Below, piece by piece: positions 44,080 through 56,756 of a DNA stretch of 64,000 nucleotides. Source of the DNA: Dactylis glomerata (lineage: Eukaryota; Streptophyta; Magnoliopsida; Poales; Poaceae); assembly GCA_007115705.1 (NCBI GenBank), contig QXEO01000728.1, positions 248,001 to 312,000 on the forward strand. Direction: 5' to 3'. Each line of letters begins with the position of its first letter. Positions within the stretch are counted from its first letter, which is position 1. A program made the translations under genes and the position numbers. A model generated the notes under the pieces. That model did no database searches and was not told the origin of the DNA. It saw only the letters and a list, made by a program, of their open reading frames with translations.

Positions 44080-45748
44080 TGATTGCTAGGATGATGGCGC
44101 CAGAAAAGAGTTGGTGCCTAGTTGAATGTCCAGCCCGTTGGGAACCCCAAGAGGAAGGTATGATGAATACAGCAGCAAGATTTTCCCTCAGTTAAGAAAC
44201 CAAGGTATGTCGATCTTGGAGAGGAGAGACAAACGACTGAAGGTGATGCAGACTGGCTTAATAGCACTCCAACAAGGGCGCCATTTAATGATACTTGTTG
44301 ACTCGTCTTCAGCCAGTAGCAACGCAGAACCTGCACACACACAACCAAATACTTTGCTCCCAACTTACGATGAGGTTGTCAATCTCACCGGTTTGCTTGA
44401 AACAAAGGTTATGAGTGTATCGAGTGGAAAATAGTAAAAGTATGTGAGTAAAGTAAATAGTGCGAGTAAAGTAAACAGGTGATAGCAATACGATGGAAAT
44501 AGGACCGGGCTCCACAGTTCACTAGTGGTGCCTCTCCATAAGATAAATAACACATGCTGGGTATACAAATTACAGTTGGGCAATTGATAGAATAAAGATA
44601 AACGTGATATGTCAAGAAGATCACTATGAGATTTACTCTGGGCATTACAACAAAATATATAGACCGCCATCCAACTGCATCTATGACTAATAATCCACTT
44701 GTGGCGAATCAATCTGAGAACTCCACAAGTATTAAGTTGCGAACAACAGATAATTGCATTAAGCAAAGTGTGTAATGTAAACAAAGCATATGCCCTTGAG
44801 CATATGAATGTTGTTTTCTCCCTAGTAGCAACAGCACATCTACAACCTTAGAGGTTTCTGTTACTCCCCCAGGTTAAATAGAGGCATGAACCCACTATCG
44901 AGCATAAATACCCCCTCTTGGAGTCACTAGCAACTACTCGGCCAAGATAGCTACTAACAATGGAGAGCATGCAAGATCATAAACAACATAGAGATAACAG
45001 AAGATATATTTCAGTATGGCAACTCAATCATAACACCAATATTCATCGGATCCCAACAAACCAAACATGTAGAATTACATAACGGTGATCTCAATCATGT
45101 AGGGCAGCTCATGAGAACTAAACATGAAGCACATGGTCGAGGAGACAACCATCTAGCTACTGCTATGGACCCATATTCCAAGGTAGAATACTCACTCATC
45201 GCTCCAGAGGCAAGCATGGTGATGAAGAAGATCTCCGGTGGCGATTCCCCTCTCCGGCAGGGTGCCGGGAAGAGCCTCTGGACCGTCCCGATCTTCGGGT
45301 CGACGGCGGCGGCGGATCGCGATGTGTTCTAGAAAAGTGATCGGGTCTTTATGTTTTTTCCGCCGGGGGGTCTTTATAGGCGAATGGGCGATGTCAGAGG
45401 AGGGGCCAGGTGGCCTCACGCCAGGGTGGCACGGCCTAGGCCCTGGCCGCGCCAGCCCTGTGTGTGGGGCCCCTGTGCCCCCTTCCTACTCTCCTTCGGA
45501 TCTATGGAAGCTTCCGGGTAAAATAAGACTTCAGGAACTTGTTTCGTCCAATTCCGAGAATATTTCCTGTGTATCACTTCTGAAACAAAAAAATAGCAGA
45601 AAACAGGGAACTAGCACTGTGGCAACTCGTTAGTAGGTTAGTTCCGGAAAATGCATAAAAGTGCCACTAAGTGTAACGAAACATTAGGCAAATGGTGTAA
45701 AAACAAGCATGGAGCATCAAAAATTATAGATATGTTGGAGACGTATCA
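44080..45748 (-). repeat. 3' LTR of element 2
   Basis: 1669 bp. It carries the extra segment shared with the truncated LTR at 3372-4083. The GC-rich block around 45200-45480 is LTR sequence, not a gene. Confidence 0.92.
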
Positions 45749-48677
45749 AGCATCCCCAAGCTTAACTCCTGCTCGTCCTCGAGTAGGTAAGTGATAACAA
45801 AAGAATAATTTTTGAGGTGACATGCATCTACACAATCTTGATCATATATGTAAGCATTTGTGAGCTGGGATCATAAGAACTTAAAACATGGGCATGAAGA
45901 TATCATCTTGACAATAAGAACTTAGCAACCATGTTGTAAATATGGAAATGAACACAAACAAAAGATCATGAAAATGAAACAATGAAAGTCAAACATGTGT
46001 TCAAATCATAAGGAAAAACATACAAATGGTTTTCAGCTTGTCCTTCAAAGAGAGCAAAACATAAATGCATAGGACACCTTCAAGTTTAAAAGGGCGACTA
46101 GATACAAATAATTTGAGAACAAGTGAAACCAACAATATGAATCAATCAATGAAAACTTTGGGACAATGCACATTATACTAAGAATGACAACTATGCTCTC
46201 TTATGGTGCATAAAGATAGAAGGTGGTGACTCAACATAAAAGTAGAAAAAATGCCCTTCGCAGAGGGAAGCAGTGATTGCAAGTTTTATAACCTTCAAAA
46301 ATTATGGTACTTACCGGCTTTGAGCTCTCATTGCCCCCATCATAAGCATCTTGAATGGTTAAAGTTAATGCGAGAACAATTATGATGCATATGCTTGACA
46401 AATCATAAGTTAAAAACCTCGTCCCCCGTGAATGCGATTACCCAAACCTCATGCTACTTTACTTAGAGTCCCAAGCAAGGCTCTTGTCATTGTAAGTATA
46501 TGCATATCATTGAGAACCACCAATGGGGTACCTCCGTGCCCGATGACATGGAACAAGCCCACACCAAAATGACAGGACAAGCAGACAATGAACACCTCGA
46601 CATCTCTTTTATTTGCCATTTGTTTAGCTTTTTATTGTGAGATGCGTCGTCGAATGTTCACCATGGGTATGCTGCAAATTTCCACCATGAATTATGCATG
46701 GCTTAGATTAGCGGCCCGGCATTTCCCTAACACATATACAAACTCCATGATCCCCACAAGATTCCTAATTCATTTCACACCGCGGGCATCCATAAACAAA
46801 AGATCACGATATCAACTCAAATAAGAAGTGCAATGTTGAAAGCTTCCCCATGACTGCATGGTTGGGCTAGTCTCCAACTTACAACTTGCAAGCATAACAA
46901 CTCAACATAAGAGACCACAATGTCAAATTTTTAAGAATAGGAAAAAGTAAAGTGTGCCTTCCGGTTCGTGAGAGCTTTACTGACCGAATTTCGCATAACA
47001 CTGGTAAGAGTTTAATTTGAAGAGAAAATAAAAGCAAGTCAAATTTACTTGGAATAGCAAATTGCTAGTAGGTATGTATGGTGGACACTTTGGAAAACCT
47101 TGGCTTTTAGGATTTGGATGCACGAGTAGTGCTCATACTCAGTACAAGGCGAGGGCTAGCAAAAGACTGGGAGCGACCAACTAAGAGAGCAATAATGGCC
47201 ATAATCATGCAAAGCAACAAAGCGACATTAAAAGAAGCATAAGATGGCATCAAAAGTCAAAAAATAAATGATCATAGAGGCTATTTGCGACTTTGTAAGA
47301 GTCTAAGATGTGTGAGCATGCGCCAAGTCAACCCAAATAAAGCATCAAGGAGAAAACCAAAATAATGCTTCCAAACAATAAAAACAACGCATGATTTTTT
47401 CAAAGGCTCATTAAGCAATCTCAGTTATTTGAGACAAGTCATGCTACAGCAAAACCACTAAGCATACTATCAAAAAGATATCAAGCATGACATGAAAAAG
47501 CCTAAGCCGCAGTCTACACAAGCTCCTTCTTGTACCACTATTTTGCACAAAGCTTTTTCTCTTTTCCAACACCATTTGAAATTTTTTAAGACACCTCTTT
47601 TGATGAAAACCAATAAAGATCAGAGGCAAAAATACACCTTGATGAAGAGATATGACAAGGTCTGAACGCAAATCAAGGCGAAAACGAAAACCAAAAGCAG
47701 TAGCGGAAAAAGAAGAACACTCGATTTTTAATAAGAGTGAAAACTAGAGCGTTCTTTGCAAATGAAAACGAGTACATCTCCTCCAAAGGAAATTTGTTGG
47801 GGTCCAACCATTTATTGCTGCAAACAAACAAACTAACAAAGAAAACTAAAACAACTGACGCTCCAAGAAAAACACATAGTGCATGAAGAAATAAAAATAT
47901 AGTGTCTTGAAAGGTGACCTGATTTTTGCCGATGAAGAAGGGGTGCCTCGGGGGCATCCCCAAGCTTTGACGCTTGTACTTCTTGGATATTTCTTGGGGT
48001 GATGCATGAGCATCCCCAAGCTTGAGCTTTTGTCCATTCTTCAACTCATCTCATCATTCTCCAAACCCTACACTTGAAAACTTCCTTCATACAAAACTAA
48101 ACACAAATCTATTAGCAACATTAGTGTAGGCATAACATATAATCAACCTCTTTTTGCTTCAGGTTTCAACTCAAAACCACCACATATAAAGCATATACTA
48201 CTGTAGCAACTTCCCCAAAAGTTTCGTGATTAAAAGAACTCAAAAAGAAAGCAATAAAGCGGCAAACACAAATATTGGCAGAAATCTGTCAAAACAGAAC
48301 AGCTGACAAAGGTCGAATTTTTGAGGGGTTTTCTTTTGCTCAAATCAAAAAGTGTTCAACTAATGAAAGTTTGGATATAACCTGGGGCATATGCACAAGA
48401 AATTTCAGGTCCAAAAGATATACAGAGAATTTATACGAATTTTTACGGTACAGCACCGAAAACTGTTTTAGGACAACAACATCCCCAAATCTTACCTCAC
48501 TCAAATTAGAGGCTTCTCTTGGCACAAAAACAAAATAAAAAGGATAAGGAGCGGTCATTACAGTAGTAATGACTTCCAAGACTCAAATAAAAGAAAAAGT
48601 ACTGAAAATAAACATTAGGTTATCTCCCAAGAGTGCTTTTCTTTAACGCCTTTGAGCTAGGCGCAGAAAATTGCGAA
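45749..48677 (-). other. element 2 interior, non-coding
   Basis: 2.9 kb without pol-like coding. 46290-47090 has no match in element 1; the remainder aligns with 36368-39012. No gene recognised. Confidence 0.65.
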
Positions 48678-49373
48678 TCAAGTAACATCAAGTGATGAAG
48701 CATCACTTACCTCAATAAGTACTTTGGAAGCTCCTGAAGATGATTCAACCTGCAAGTCACCCTTAGTGGAACTAAGAGTCTTACCAATTTTAAGAACATG
48801 TTGAGGTTTAAGCGCAGAAATCTTGGGAACATACATAAATTTTTGCTCTTTTCCAACAAACACTTTCTCTTTCTTAAATTTAAGAGAAGAGAAGATTAAG
48901 CTAAGAATTTCCATAGACTCCTCTAGTTTACCAATCCTTAAGTTTTGATTATCAAGAGAAGAGCTAGCCTCTAAAATGGTAATTCTCTTACCAATGTTTT
49001 CTACTAATTCACTAACTCAGCTAGCATTTTCTAGGATACTTGGCAAACTTTTTTCTAAAGAGCTGAGCCTTTCTACCACCTCCTCCAAGGTGGTCTCAAT
49101 TTTAGCAACATGAATAGGTGGTATTCCCACTAAACTTTCAATTATAGTGCATTCTTCTCCAACGGGAGTACCTAGAAAATTACCTCCTATAAGAGTATCG
49201 AGAACATACCTATTCCAACTAGATATACCAACATAAAAATTTCTAAGGAGGATCGTGGTAGAGTACTTTTTGGTACACCTATGATGAGCATTGTTAATAT
49301 GATACCAAGCATCCTTTAAACTTTCTCCCCCATGTTGCTTAAAACTATGAACTTCTACTTCAGGATTACTCAT
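48678..49373 (-). pseudogene. gag-like protein of element 2, interrupted
   Basis: ATG at 49373: MSNPEVEVHSFKQHGGESLK, DAWYHINNAHHRCTKKYSTT, as in element 1. A TGA at 49017-49019 follows SLPSILENAS where element 1 has arginine, a single-base change. The same frame continues beyond (ITILEAS, then SLIFSSLKFKKEKVFVGKEQ) to a stop at 48678-48680. The copy is therefore disabled by one stop. Confidence 0.78.
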
Positions 49374-49540
49374 TTTAGCAAAACAAAAGTAAACAAGTAA
49401 AAACAACTACCAAGGATTCTAATTTTTTTAAGTTTTTGATATAAAATGATGCAGGTAAAATAAATAAAGTAAAGCAAAACAATAACAAAGTAAAGGATGT
49501 GTGTGCGAAAAACTCCCCTCGCAGAAGTCTTCTACTTCCT

Positions 49541-49557
49541 CCCCGGCAACGGCGCCA
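49541..49557 (-). other. primer binding site, tRNA-Asp type
   Basis: Minus strand TGGCGCCGTTGCCGGGG, about 10 bases inside the 5' LTR of element 2. Confidence 0.85.
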
Positions 49558-49567
49558 GAAAAGAGCT

Positions 49568-51237
49568 TGATTGCTGGGATGATGGCGCCAGAAAAGAGTT
49601 GGTGCCTAGTTGAATGTCCAGCCCGTTGGGAACCCCAAGAGGAAGGTATGATGAATACAGCAGCAAGATTTTCCCTCAGTTAAGAAACCAAGGTATGTCG
49701 ATCTTGGAGAGGAGAGACAAATGACTGAAGGTGATGCAGACTGGCTTAATAGCACTCCAACAAGGGCGCCATTTAACGATACTTGTTGACTCATCTTCGG
49801 CCAGTAGCAACGCGGAACCTGCACACACACAACCAAATACTTTGCTCCCAACTTACGATGAGGTTGTCAATCTCACCGGTTTGCTTGAAACAAAGGTTAT
49901 GAGTGTATCGAGTGGAAAACAGTAAAAGTATGCGAGTAACGTAAACAGTGCGAGTAAAGTAAACAGGTGATAGCAATATGATGGAAATAGGACCGGGGTC
50001 CACAGTTCACTAGTGGTGTCTCTCCATAAGATAAATAACACATGCTGGGTAAACAAATTACAGTTGGGCAATTGATAGAATAAAGATAAATGTGATATGT
50101 CAAGAAGATCACTATGAGATTTACTCTAGGCATTACAACAAAATACATAGACTGCCATCCAACTGCATCTATGACTAATAATCCACTTGTGGCGAATCAA
50201 TCCGAGAACTCCACAAGTATTAAGTTGCGAACAACAGATAATTGCATTAAGCAAATTGTGTAATGTAAACAAAGCATATGCCCTTGAGCATATGAATATT
50301 GTTTTCTCCCTAGTAGCAATAGCACATCTACAACCTTAGAGGTTTCTGTCACTCCCCCAGGTTAAATAGAGGCATGAACCCACTATCGAGCATAAATACC
50401 CCCTCTTGGAGTCACTAGCAACTACTCGGCCAAGATAGCTACTAACAATGGAGAGCATGCAAGATCATAATCAACATAGAGATAACATAAGATATATTTC
50501 AGTATAGCAACTCAATCATAACACCAATATTTATCGGATCCCAACAAACCAAACATGTAGAATTACATAACGGTGATCTCAATCATGTAGGGCAGCTCAT
50601 GAGATCTAAACATGAAGCACATGGTGGAGGAGACAACCATCTAGCTACTGCTATGGACCCATAGTCCAAGGTAGACTACTCACTCATCGCTCCGGAGGCA
50701 AGCATGGCGATGAAGAAGACCTCCGGTGGTGATTCCCCTCTCCGGCAGGGTGCCGGGAAGAGCTTTTGGACCCTCCCGATCTTTGGGTTGACGGCGGCGG
50801 TGGATCGCGATGTGTTCTGGAAAAGTGATCAGGTCTTTAGGTTTTTTCCGTCAAGGGGTCTTTATAGGCAAAGGGGCGATGTCAGAGGAGGGGCCAGGCG
50901 GCCTCACGCTAGGGTGGCGCGGCCCAGGCCCTTGCCGCGCTAGCCCTGTGTGTGGGGCCCCTGTGGCCCCCCTCCTACTCTCCTTTGGATCTCTGGAAGC
51001 TTCCGGGTAAAATAAGACTTCAGGAACTTGTTTCGTCCAATTCCGAGAATATTTCCCGTGTATCACTTCTGAAACACAAAAACAGCAGAAAACAGGGAAC
51101 TGGCACTGTGGCAACTCGTTAGTAGGTTAGTTCCGGAAAATGCATAAAAGTGCCACTAAGTGTAACGAAACATTAGGCAAATGGTGTAAAAACAAGCATG
51201 GAGCATCAAAAATTATAGATACGTTGGAGACGTATCA
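49568..51237 (-). repeat. 5' LTR of element 2
   Basis: 1670 bp, partner of 44080-45748, ending at GAGACGTATCA before the CATCC duplication. Confidence 0.92.
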
Positions 51238-51242
51238 CATCC

Positions 51243-52585
51243 TGTACCAAGCCAGTCTGTGATAGTCCATAGCAAAGCTGCCCGCAGCAAGAATTTGTTA
51301 CCAGTGAGTGAATCATGTGTCTAGACACCAGGCTTCCAAAATTCTTGTAGGTCTTCAATGGTTAGCTGCATATACACGTCCATTTCCTTTCCTGGACCCT
51401 TCCTCCCTGGCACGAGGACGTTGAGAATAAAGTTTGATTGCTTCATGCATATCCAAGGTGGCAAGTTTAGAGGAATGAGGACAATAGGCCAAATGCTGTA
51501 TGATAGGTTCATGTTTGCAAAAGGGTTGAAGCCATCAGTGGCCATTGCAAACCTAAGGTTCCTTGGGTCAGCACTAAAGTTTTGATGTCTAGAATCAAAG
51601 TATTTCCAAGCAGGTGAATCAGCTGGATGCCTCATCTGCCCATCCTTTGTTCTGCATTTACTGTGCCAACTCATGTGTGGTGATGTCTTAGAGGACATGA
51701 TCAGCCTTCTAGCTCTAGGCTTCAACTTGAAATGTCTAATGACCTTCTGTGGAACCTTGTAGGTCTTCTTTCCACTAACTCCTGTATTCACACTTTTCCA
51801 TCTGCTGGCTTTGCAAACAGGACACTCTGTGGCTTCAGAATTGGCTCCTCTAAACATAATGCAATCATTCTTGCATGCATGTATGCTTTCATATCCAATA
51901 CCAATTTATTTGATATACTTTTTGGAGGCATGGAAATTTTTAATTCCTGACAGAGTATGTCCTTCAGGTAGTGCATCTTGGAATAGAGACAATATGTCAT
52001 CATAGCATCCATTGGCCACTTTCCAGGTATTTTTTATGTTCATTAGCTTAACTAAGAACTGAAGTTTTGAAAAAATTTGACAGCCTGGGAATAGTTCTGT
52101 GCTACCATCCTCAACTAGTTTCCTGTATGATTCTGCATCAGCATCTGCCCTAGCATAATCATGTTCACTATCATCATCTTCACTACTGCATCTTCATCTA
52201 GACCTAGACTTCCACTGTCATACATCCCAAAATTGTCCAACAACATCAAATCCATCTGATCTACATCTGCTAACTCTACAGGTTCATTGACAGCATCAGG
52301 TTCAGATTGAGTATCATGTTCAGATTCAAGATAAGGTTCATAATCAGGTTGAACATGATTTTCTCCATGTAGAACCCAAGTTGTGTACCCTTGCATGAAA
52401 CCAGCACAAATCAAATGTTCACTTACTACACTATCAGCTAACCAGAACCTATTTGAACAATGCTTGCAAGGGCACAAAACTACATTGTCCATGCATGCGT
52501 TCTCTGCAGCATAATCCAGAAATGTGCTAACCCCAAAAGCATACTCATTACTTGATCTGGGAGCAGACATCCAACTCTTATCCAT
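51243..52585 (-). pseudogene. Tnp2-like CACTA transposase, N-terminal part
   Basis: Starts MDKSWMSAPRSSNEYAFGVS, then VLCPCKHCSNRFW and CAGFMQGYTTWVLHGE, the transposase-associated domain (PF13963). The frame shifts near 52185, a TAA sits at 51906-51908, and IHACKNDCIMFRGANSEATE and CPVCKASRWKSVN lead into the Tnp2 domain (SYSIWPIVLIPLNLPPWICM, GPGKEMDVYMQLTIEDLQEF). A further TAG follows FWKPGV at 51321-51323. Just downstream the CATCC target site holds LTR element 2. Family knowledge: catalytic Tnp2 of En/Spm elements. Confidence 0.9.
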
Positions 52586-53785
52586 GTTATCAAGCTACAA
52601 AATGACAACTTATGAAAGCAAATATCTAAGTCACAGTGAATACTCAAAATTCACCTGCAAATGCGTTTTTCAAAAAATTCAGCACACTCTACTAGCGATT
52701 CACAGTTCTAGCCAACATAGACAGGATGCAAAATGCAGAACACTTGAGAACTAATTTGCAGAGATTCTCACCTAGAGCGCTTATCTCGCCTCGAGCGCTT
52801 GTCTCGCTGGTGTTGATGGAGGTGGGCCGAAGGAGGAAGGAACGATGGGGATCGGTTATAGATAAAGAGCACGACATCGCCTAGTGACGGGGAATGGCCA
52901 GATCCGCTCCGACGATGAGGTCGATCTGGATCTCCTTGCCGATGACGAGCTTGACGATGAACACCTGCGCGATCCGCCTTCCCGAGTTGGAGCGCGAGGA
53001 AGACAGATCCACCACCGGTGTTGCTCTAGCCCCCCTACGTCGCCGCCATCGCCCTAGCCCCCCTGCACCGCCGCCGTCGCCCTAGCCCCCCTGCGCCGCC
53101 GCCGTCGCCCTAGCCGACGCTGTCGTGTGGAGGAAGAGAGAGATAAATGGACGGGAGCAGGTGGAGGGACATGAGGAAGAGAGAGATAAGTTCAAGGGAC
53201 TTTTCTGAAAAAATTGTCGATACGGATAAGTCACTTAGGGTTGCGGAAGCCGCTCACTTAGCCACTCACTTAGCCAGCGCCGTACACTCACTTAGGGTTC
53301 CACTAAGCGCACGTGCACGCCGCCGTACAAGCCGCAGCCGTACAAGCCAGAATCCCCATCGTACGACGTGGTGGTAGGCGATCTCATCTAGCAAATCCCC
53401 ATCGAATCGCCAACGATCTCCTCTAGTTAGATCGCATATAGCTCTTTCTTGTTATGGAATTTTCTTGATTTGCCTATGAGCATGTTAGATCTCCTATAGC
53501 TCTTTCTTGTTATGGAATTTTCTTGATTTGCCTATGAGCCTATTAGATCTACTCTAGTGCTTTCTTGTTATGGAATTTTCTTGATTTGCCTATGAGACTA
53601 TTAGATCTCCTGTACTGCTTTGTAGTTATGGAAACTTGTTGATTGAAATGTGGTCCTACTATTTCTAGTTCTGGAAGATTTAGCTATTTTTAGATATGGA
53701 AACTTCTTGATTGACATGTGATCCTGCTATTTCTATTTTTAGATGTGGTCCTTGAACTAAACAATTTTCCCCCTTGCATTGCTAG
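52586..53785. other. divergent spacer between Tnp2 and the B3-like cluster, with two minisatellites
   Basis: Probable minus-strand 5' UTR and promoter of Tnp2, and plus-strand promoter of B3-like gene A. About 53030-53115 holds three GC-rich units of about 30 bp (CGCCGTCGCCCTAGCCCCCC core). About 53425-53645 holds some 3.5 copies of a 58-bp unit (core TTTCTTGTTATGGAATTTTC). No coding sequence recognised. Confidence 0.6.
53425..53645 (+). repeat. 58-bp minisatellite, about 3.5 copies
   Basis: The core TTTCTTGTTATGGAATTTTC followed by TTGATTTGCCTATGAG recurs with an exact 58-bp step (53445, 53503, 53561), then decays. It lies directly upstream of B3-like gene A. Confidence 0.9.
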
Positions 53786-55300
53786 ATGGAGTTTTCTAGT
53801 TCTTCAATCAACCTACATGCACCTGGGGGTTCTGAACAGTGCAACTTGTGCAAGGATGGCTGGATGTTCAGAGGTACATACATTGTTAGATGGAAAAGCT
53901 CATGAGAGTTATTATTATCATATATTGTATTGATGATGGAGTGTTCATTTGTAGGTCCTTCAAATGTTGGGGAAGAAGCATTTGACAAGAACTGCTTGTT
54001 TGGCAACAACATGCACCTGTCAAAGGAGCAACAGGTTTTCCTTCATGATTTGTGTCATGACTTTGGAGCACCTGCTATTAAGTTTTATGTGCACAAGATG
54101 ACAAACTCCAACGTCATTGAAAAAAATGCAAAATGGTAAGATCATATAAATCCTCATTGGAGCTCACTATATTTACCAGCCAAATGCAACATCTCCTCAT
54201 TCAAGCTCAGTTTGTTTTTATTGAGTAAGATCTGTTTGTTCACATGTCAGGACTTTGAAGATCACTATACTAGAAGCTACCTACTGCAATTTCTTGATGC
54301 AGCTATAGTAGTGGATGCTGAGCACATGACCTGCGATGAGAAAATAAAAATTAGAATGAAGAAGGCACAGAACTCATGCAATGCCCAAATGACAAGTGGG
54401 TGGTTTGAAGCTGTGAAGAAATACAAGATTGAAGAGGATGACATCTGCCTCTTCAGTTTTAACAAAGATGAAGGTCGCCCCTTGGAGCTGCTGATTGTGG
54501 GCCTCCCTGCTGTTCCCAAAAAAGATGACCAAGAGATTAGTGATCATCAATAGATTAGTGAAGATGATCAAGAGGTCAGTGAGGACCAAGAAAAGATTGA
54601 GGATGTTGAAGACAATCCAGAGGAAGATATGGAGAAAATATGGAGAAGAGGTATGTTTGAAAATTACAACAATTGTTTTTTGTTAGAAAATTAGAAAATT
54701 ATTAACAGATTGAAATATGTTCAAGCAGGTCCTAGATATTATGGTGCCGGTGAAGAATTTGATAAGTGCTTGTTTGGGAACTTGGTTGACATGAATTCCA
54801 AACAAGCTATGGTACTGAATAAGATTGTGGGGAGTGCCCTTACACCAATGATGCGATATGCATGTACAATGAAATATGAAACAGTCATCCCTGTAGATTG
54901 CAAGTTTGTAAGTTGCTGTCTCAATGAAATTCACTTGTGTTATTTCACACTTGATCTGAAGTTGTTGAATTACTGATAGCTATTGCTTTCCTATTTCAGA
55001 GATTTATGAACAACTACATGGATGAATATCTTCTACGGTTCATGTTTGAACCAATCATGGTAGTTATCAATTGTACATCAAGTTACAACCAAGCCTACGC
55101 GAAATTGGAGTATGATCGACCAACAAGGAAGGCTATGATATCCACTGGCTGGAAGGACACTGTCAAAAAGCACAACATACAAGTTGGTGAAATCTGTGTC
55201 TTCTCCTTCAGGGATGAGAGGAAGCATAGTCACAGGGATCCTAATGCATGGCTTAGGATAGTCATTGACAAGCTTAAAGCTTGGATTTGCAGCTGGATTA
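53786..55300 (+). pseudogene. B3-domain-like gene A (two modules), damaged
   Basis: Exons 53786-53873 (MEFSSSSINLHAPGGSEQCN, then LCKDGWMFRG), 53955-54135 (GPSNVGEEAFDKNCLFGNNM, then KFYVHKMTNSNVIEK), 54251-54650 (DFEDHYTRSYLLQFLDAAIV, then MTSGWFEAVKKYKIEEDDIC), 54729-54907 (GPRYYGAGEEFDKCLFGNLV) and 55000 to about 55300 (MDEYLLRFMFEPIMVVINCT, then ISTGWKDTVKKHNIQVGEIC and VFSFRDE). The GW..F...Y.I..DDIC.FSF pattern resembles the C-terminal half of B3 DNA-binding domains (PF02362); two such units are present. Damage: a one-base loss in a poly-A run near 54120 shifts the frame at the exon 2/3 junction relative to gene D, and a TAG at 54551-54553 interrupts an acidic linker. No family member is known to me by name. 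Confidence 0.65.
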
Positions 55301-56756
55301 ATGATCTCAACAAAATTGAGGCCAATGTATCCCTGCATCCTTTCTACCTTCATAACAAGGAGGGCTTCATCACCAACATTTGCTGTAGCTCTGAAATCAG
55401 TCCAACCTTGATCCTGAAAAGATACAAACTCTTGGTCCCACTGAATGAAATACATACATTCAATGTAATTCTCATCTTCTCCAGGAAGAGGCTGGCCATC
55501 CCTGTGAAGACGTCCTATGCCATGGCTTGGATACCTGTAGCCATCCACAGCCTCACTAGGCATGTACTGACATTAGGAAAAAGTATGAGAATCAGAGCTT
55601 TATGTAATGATAGCATAAATATAGAAAGCACAAAATAATGACAACAAAAATGGAATATCAAGCATAAAGAAGAGCACAAACCAGAGCATCAAATTCAATG
55701 TTGTCTTCATTCATCTTGTGAATCCAGAATTGCTTCTCATGTGTTGGTTCATAAAATTTATGTTCTATGACATAAACATCCTTGTAGATTGCAAATAGAA
55801 TGCTTGCCATGTCTGTCTCAGGGATAGTGTTTATGTCTGTCCATATGGTCCTGTGCAGAATGGCCCTTATGGTGGATGGCAAATCTTCAAGCACTATTTA
55901 CACAATAAGGAAAATGTCATGCAGCAGTAGTACTAAACTAACTTGCACTGAAAGAATTAAAATGACATGCAGCAAAATAAGAGTAAAGCACATACCACTA
56001 TCAACTACATTATCCTTCTCAACTCCATCTCTGTAGACAGTAACATTGAATAGGTTTTCTACAGGCTCATAGGGATCATCATCCAGTACAAATTGAACTA
56101 CATCTCCAATCCCTATGTCGAACACCCTAACAAATGACTTCCAGTAAGGACCACAGATAAGTGTCCTTTCTTTTTCCTTCTGCAGGAACAGATCAAACTT
56201 GCGTAGCCTATAGCTCTCCACAACAAGCCAGTTGGTAGTGAACTTGTTTAATCTTTCCTTGAAAGAGCAAGGCACAGTCTATATTCAAAAAAAAAATTCA
56301 GAACAATATAGTGAAACCTACAGTTCAGTCATATACAGTGAAACATAAATTTCACCAAAAAATGTGTAATCATTCAAGAAATTGGTCAGTGCTTAGAATT
56401 GGTAAACATCATTTATCTAAATTTGATTGAAGCTAAAATTTAGTAGAAGAAGAATAACACTTGTATCCTAATTTATTCAGAGATTTTGTTCAGAGATTGA
56501 CCACATGAACCAAATGATGTTTAGCAATTCTAGGCCCTGACAAAATTTCTGCATCCTAATTTTACCAAACTAAAACATCCTCAGCACAAGCAATGAAACA
56601 TCCAGATCACAAGTTTAGGGAACATAATGCGGACAAACTCACCACACTATCTTCAAAACCTTCCACAACTACAACAGTGAAACTTGTTGATTTCCTTTCT
56701 GCCCTACCACAGTTGTAGGAAGGCTGGCCGCAGACAGCACACTCCATGTCAGCCAT
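55078..56756 (-). pseudogene. B3-domain-like gene B (convergent with A), 3' end uncertain
   Basis: Minus exons 56643-56756 (MADMECAVCGQPSYNCGRAE, then STSFTVVVVEGFEDSV), 55996-56278 (TVPCSFKERLNKFTTNWLVV, then CGPYWKSFVRVFDIGIGDVV and QFVLDDDPYE), 55682-55893 (LEDLPSTIRAILHRTIWTDI, then KQFWIHKMNEDNIEFDAL) and 55078-55566 (MPSEAVDGYRYPSHGIGRLH, then GWTDFRATANVGDEALLVMK). Introns are GT-AG with matching phases and no internal stop is visible, so most of the gene may be intact. FVVL..F.D...VP..F...L plus PYW..F.....IG.GDVV.F is B3-like, and the last exon may hold a second one. The N-terminal CxxC suggests a small metal site. Its last exon overlaps gene A's last exon on the other strand, so the true 3' end is unclear. 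Confidence 0.55.

Larger units (their letters stand above)
44080..51237 (-). mobile_element. non-autonomous LTR retrotransposon 2, inserted in the Tnp2 gene
   Basis: Complete, 7158 bp, with target duplication CATCC (44075-44079 and 51238-51242). LTRs 44080-45748 (1669 bp) and 49568-51237 (1670 bp) share ends TGATACGTCTC/TATGTCTC... and ...GCAATCA on the minus strand. The primer site is tRNA-Asp type. The interior resembles element 1 but is a distinct subgroup: its LTR has an extra block around 44240-44330 and the interior an extra block around 46290-47090. The LTRs differ more from each other than those of element 1, so it is probably the older insertion. Confidence 0.93.

Noticed and set aside
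34751..51237. The two large LTR elements as autonomous Gypsy retrotransposons.
   Set aside because: No reverse transcriptase, protease or integrase sequence is recognisable in either interior.
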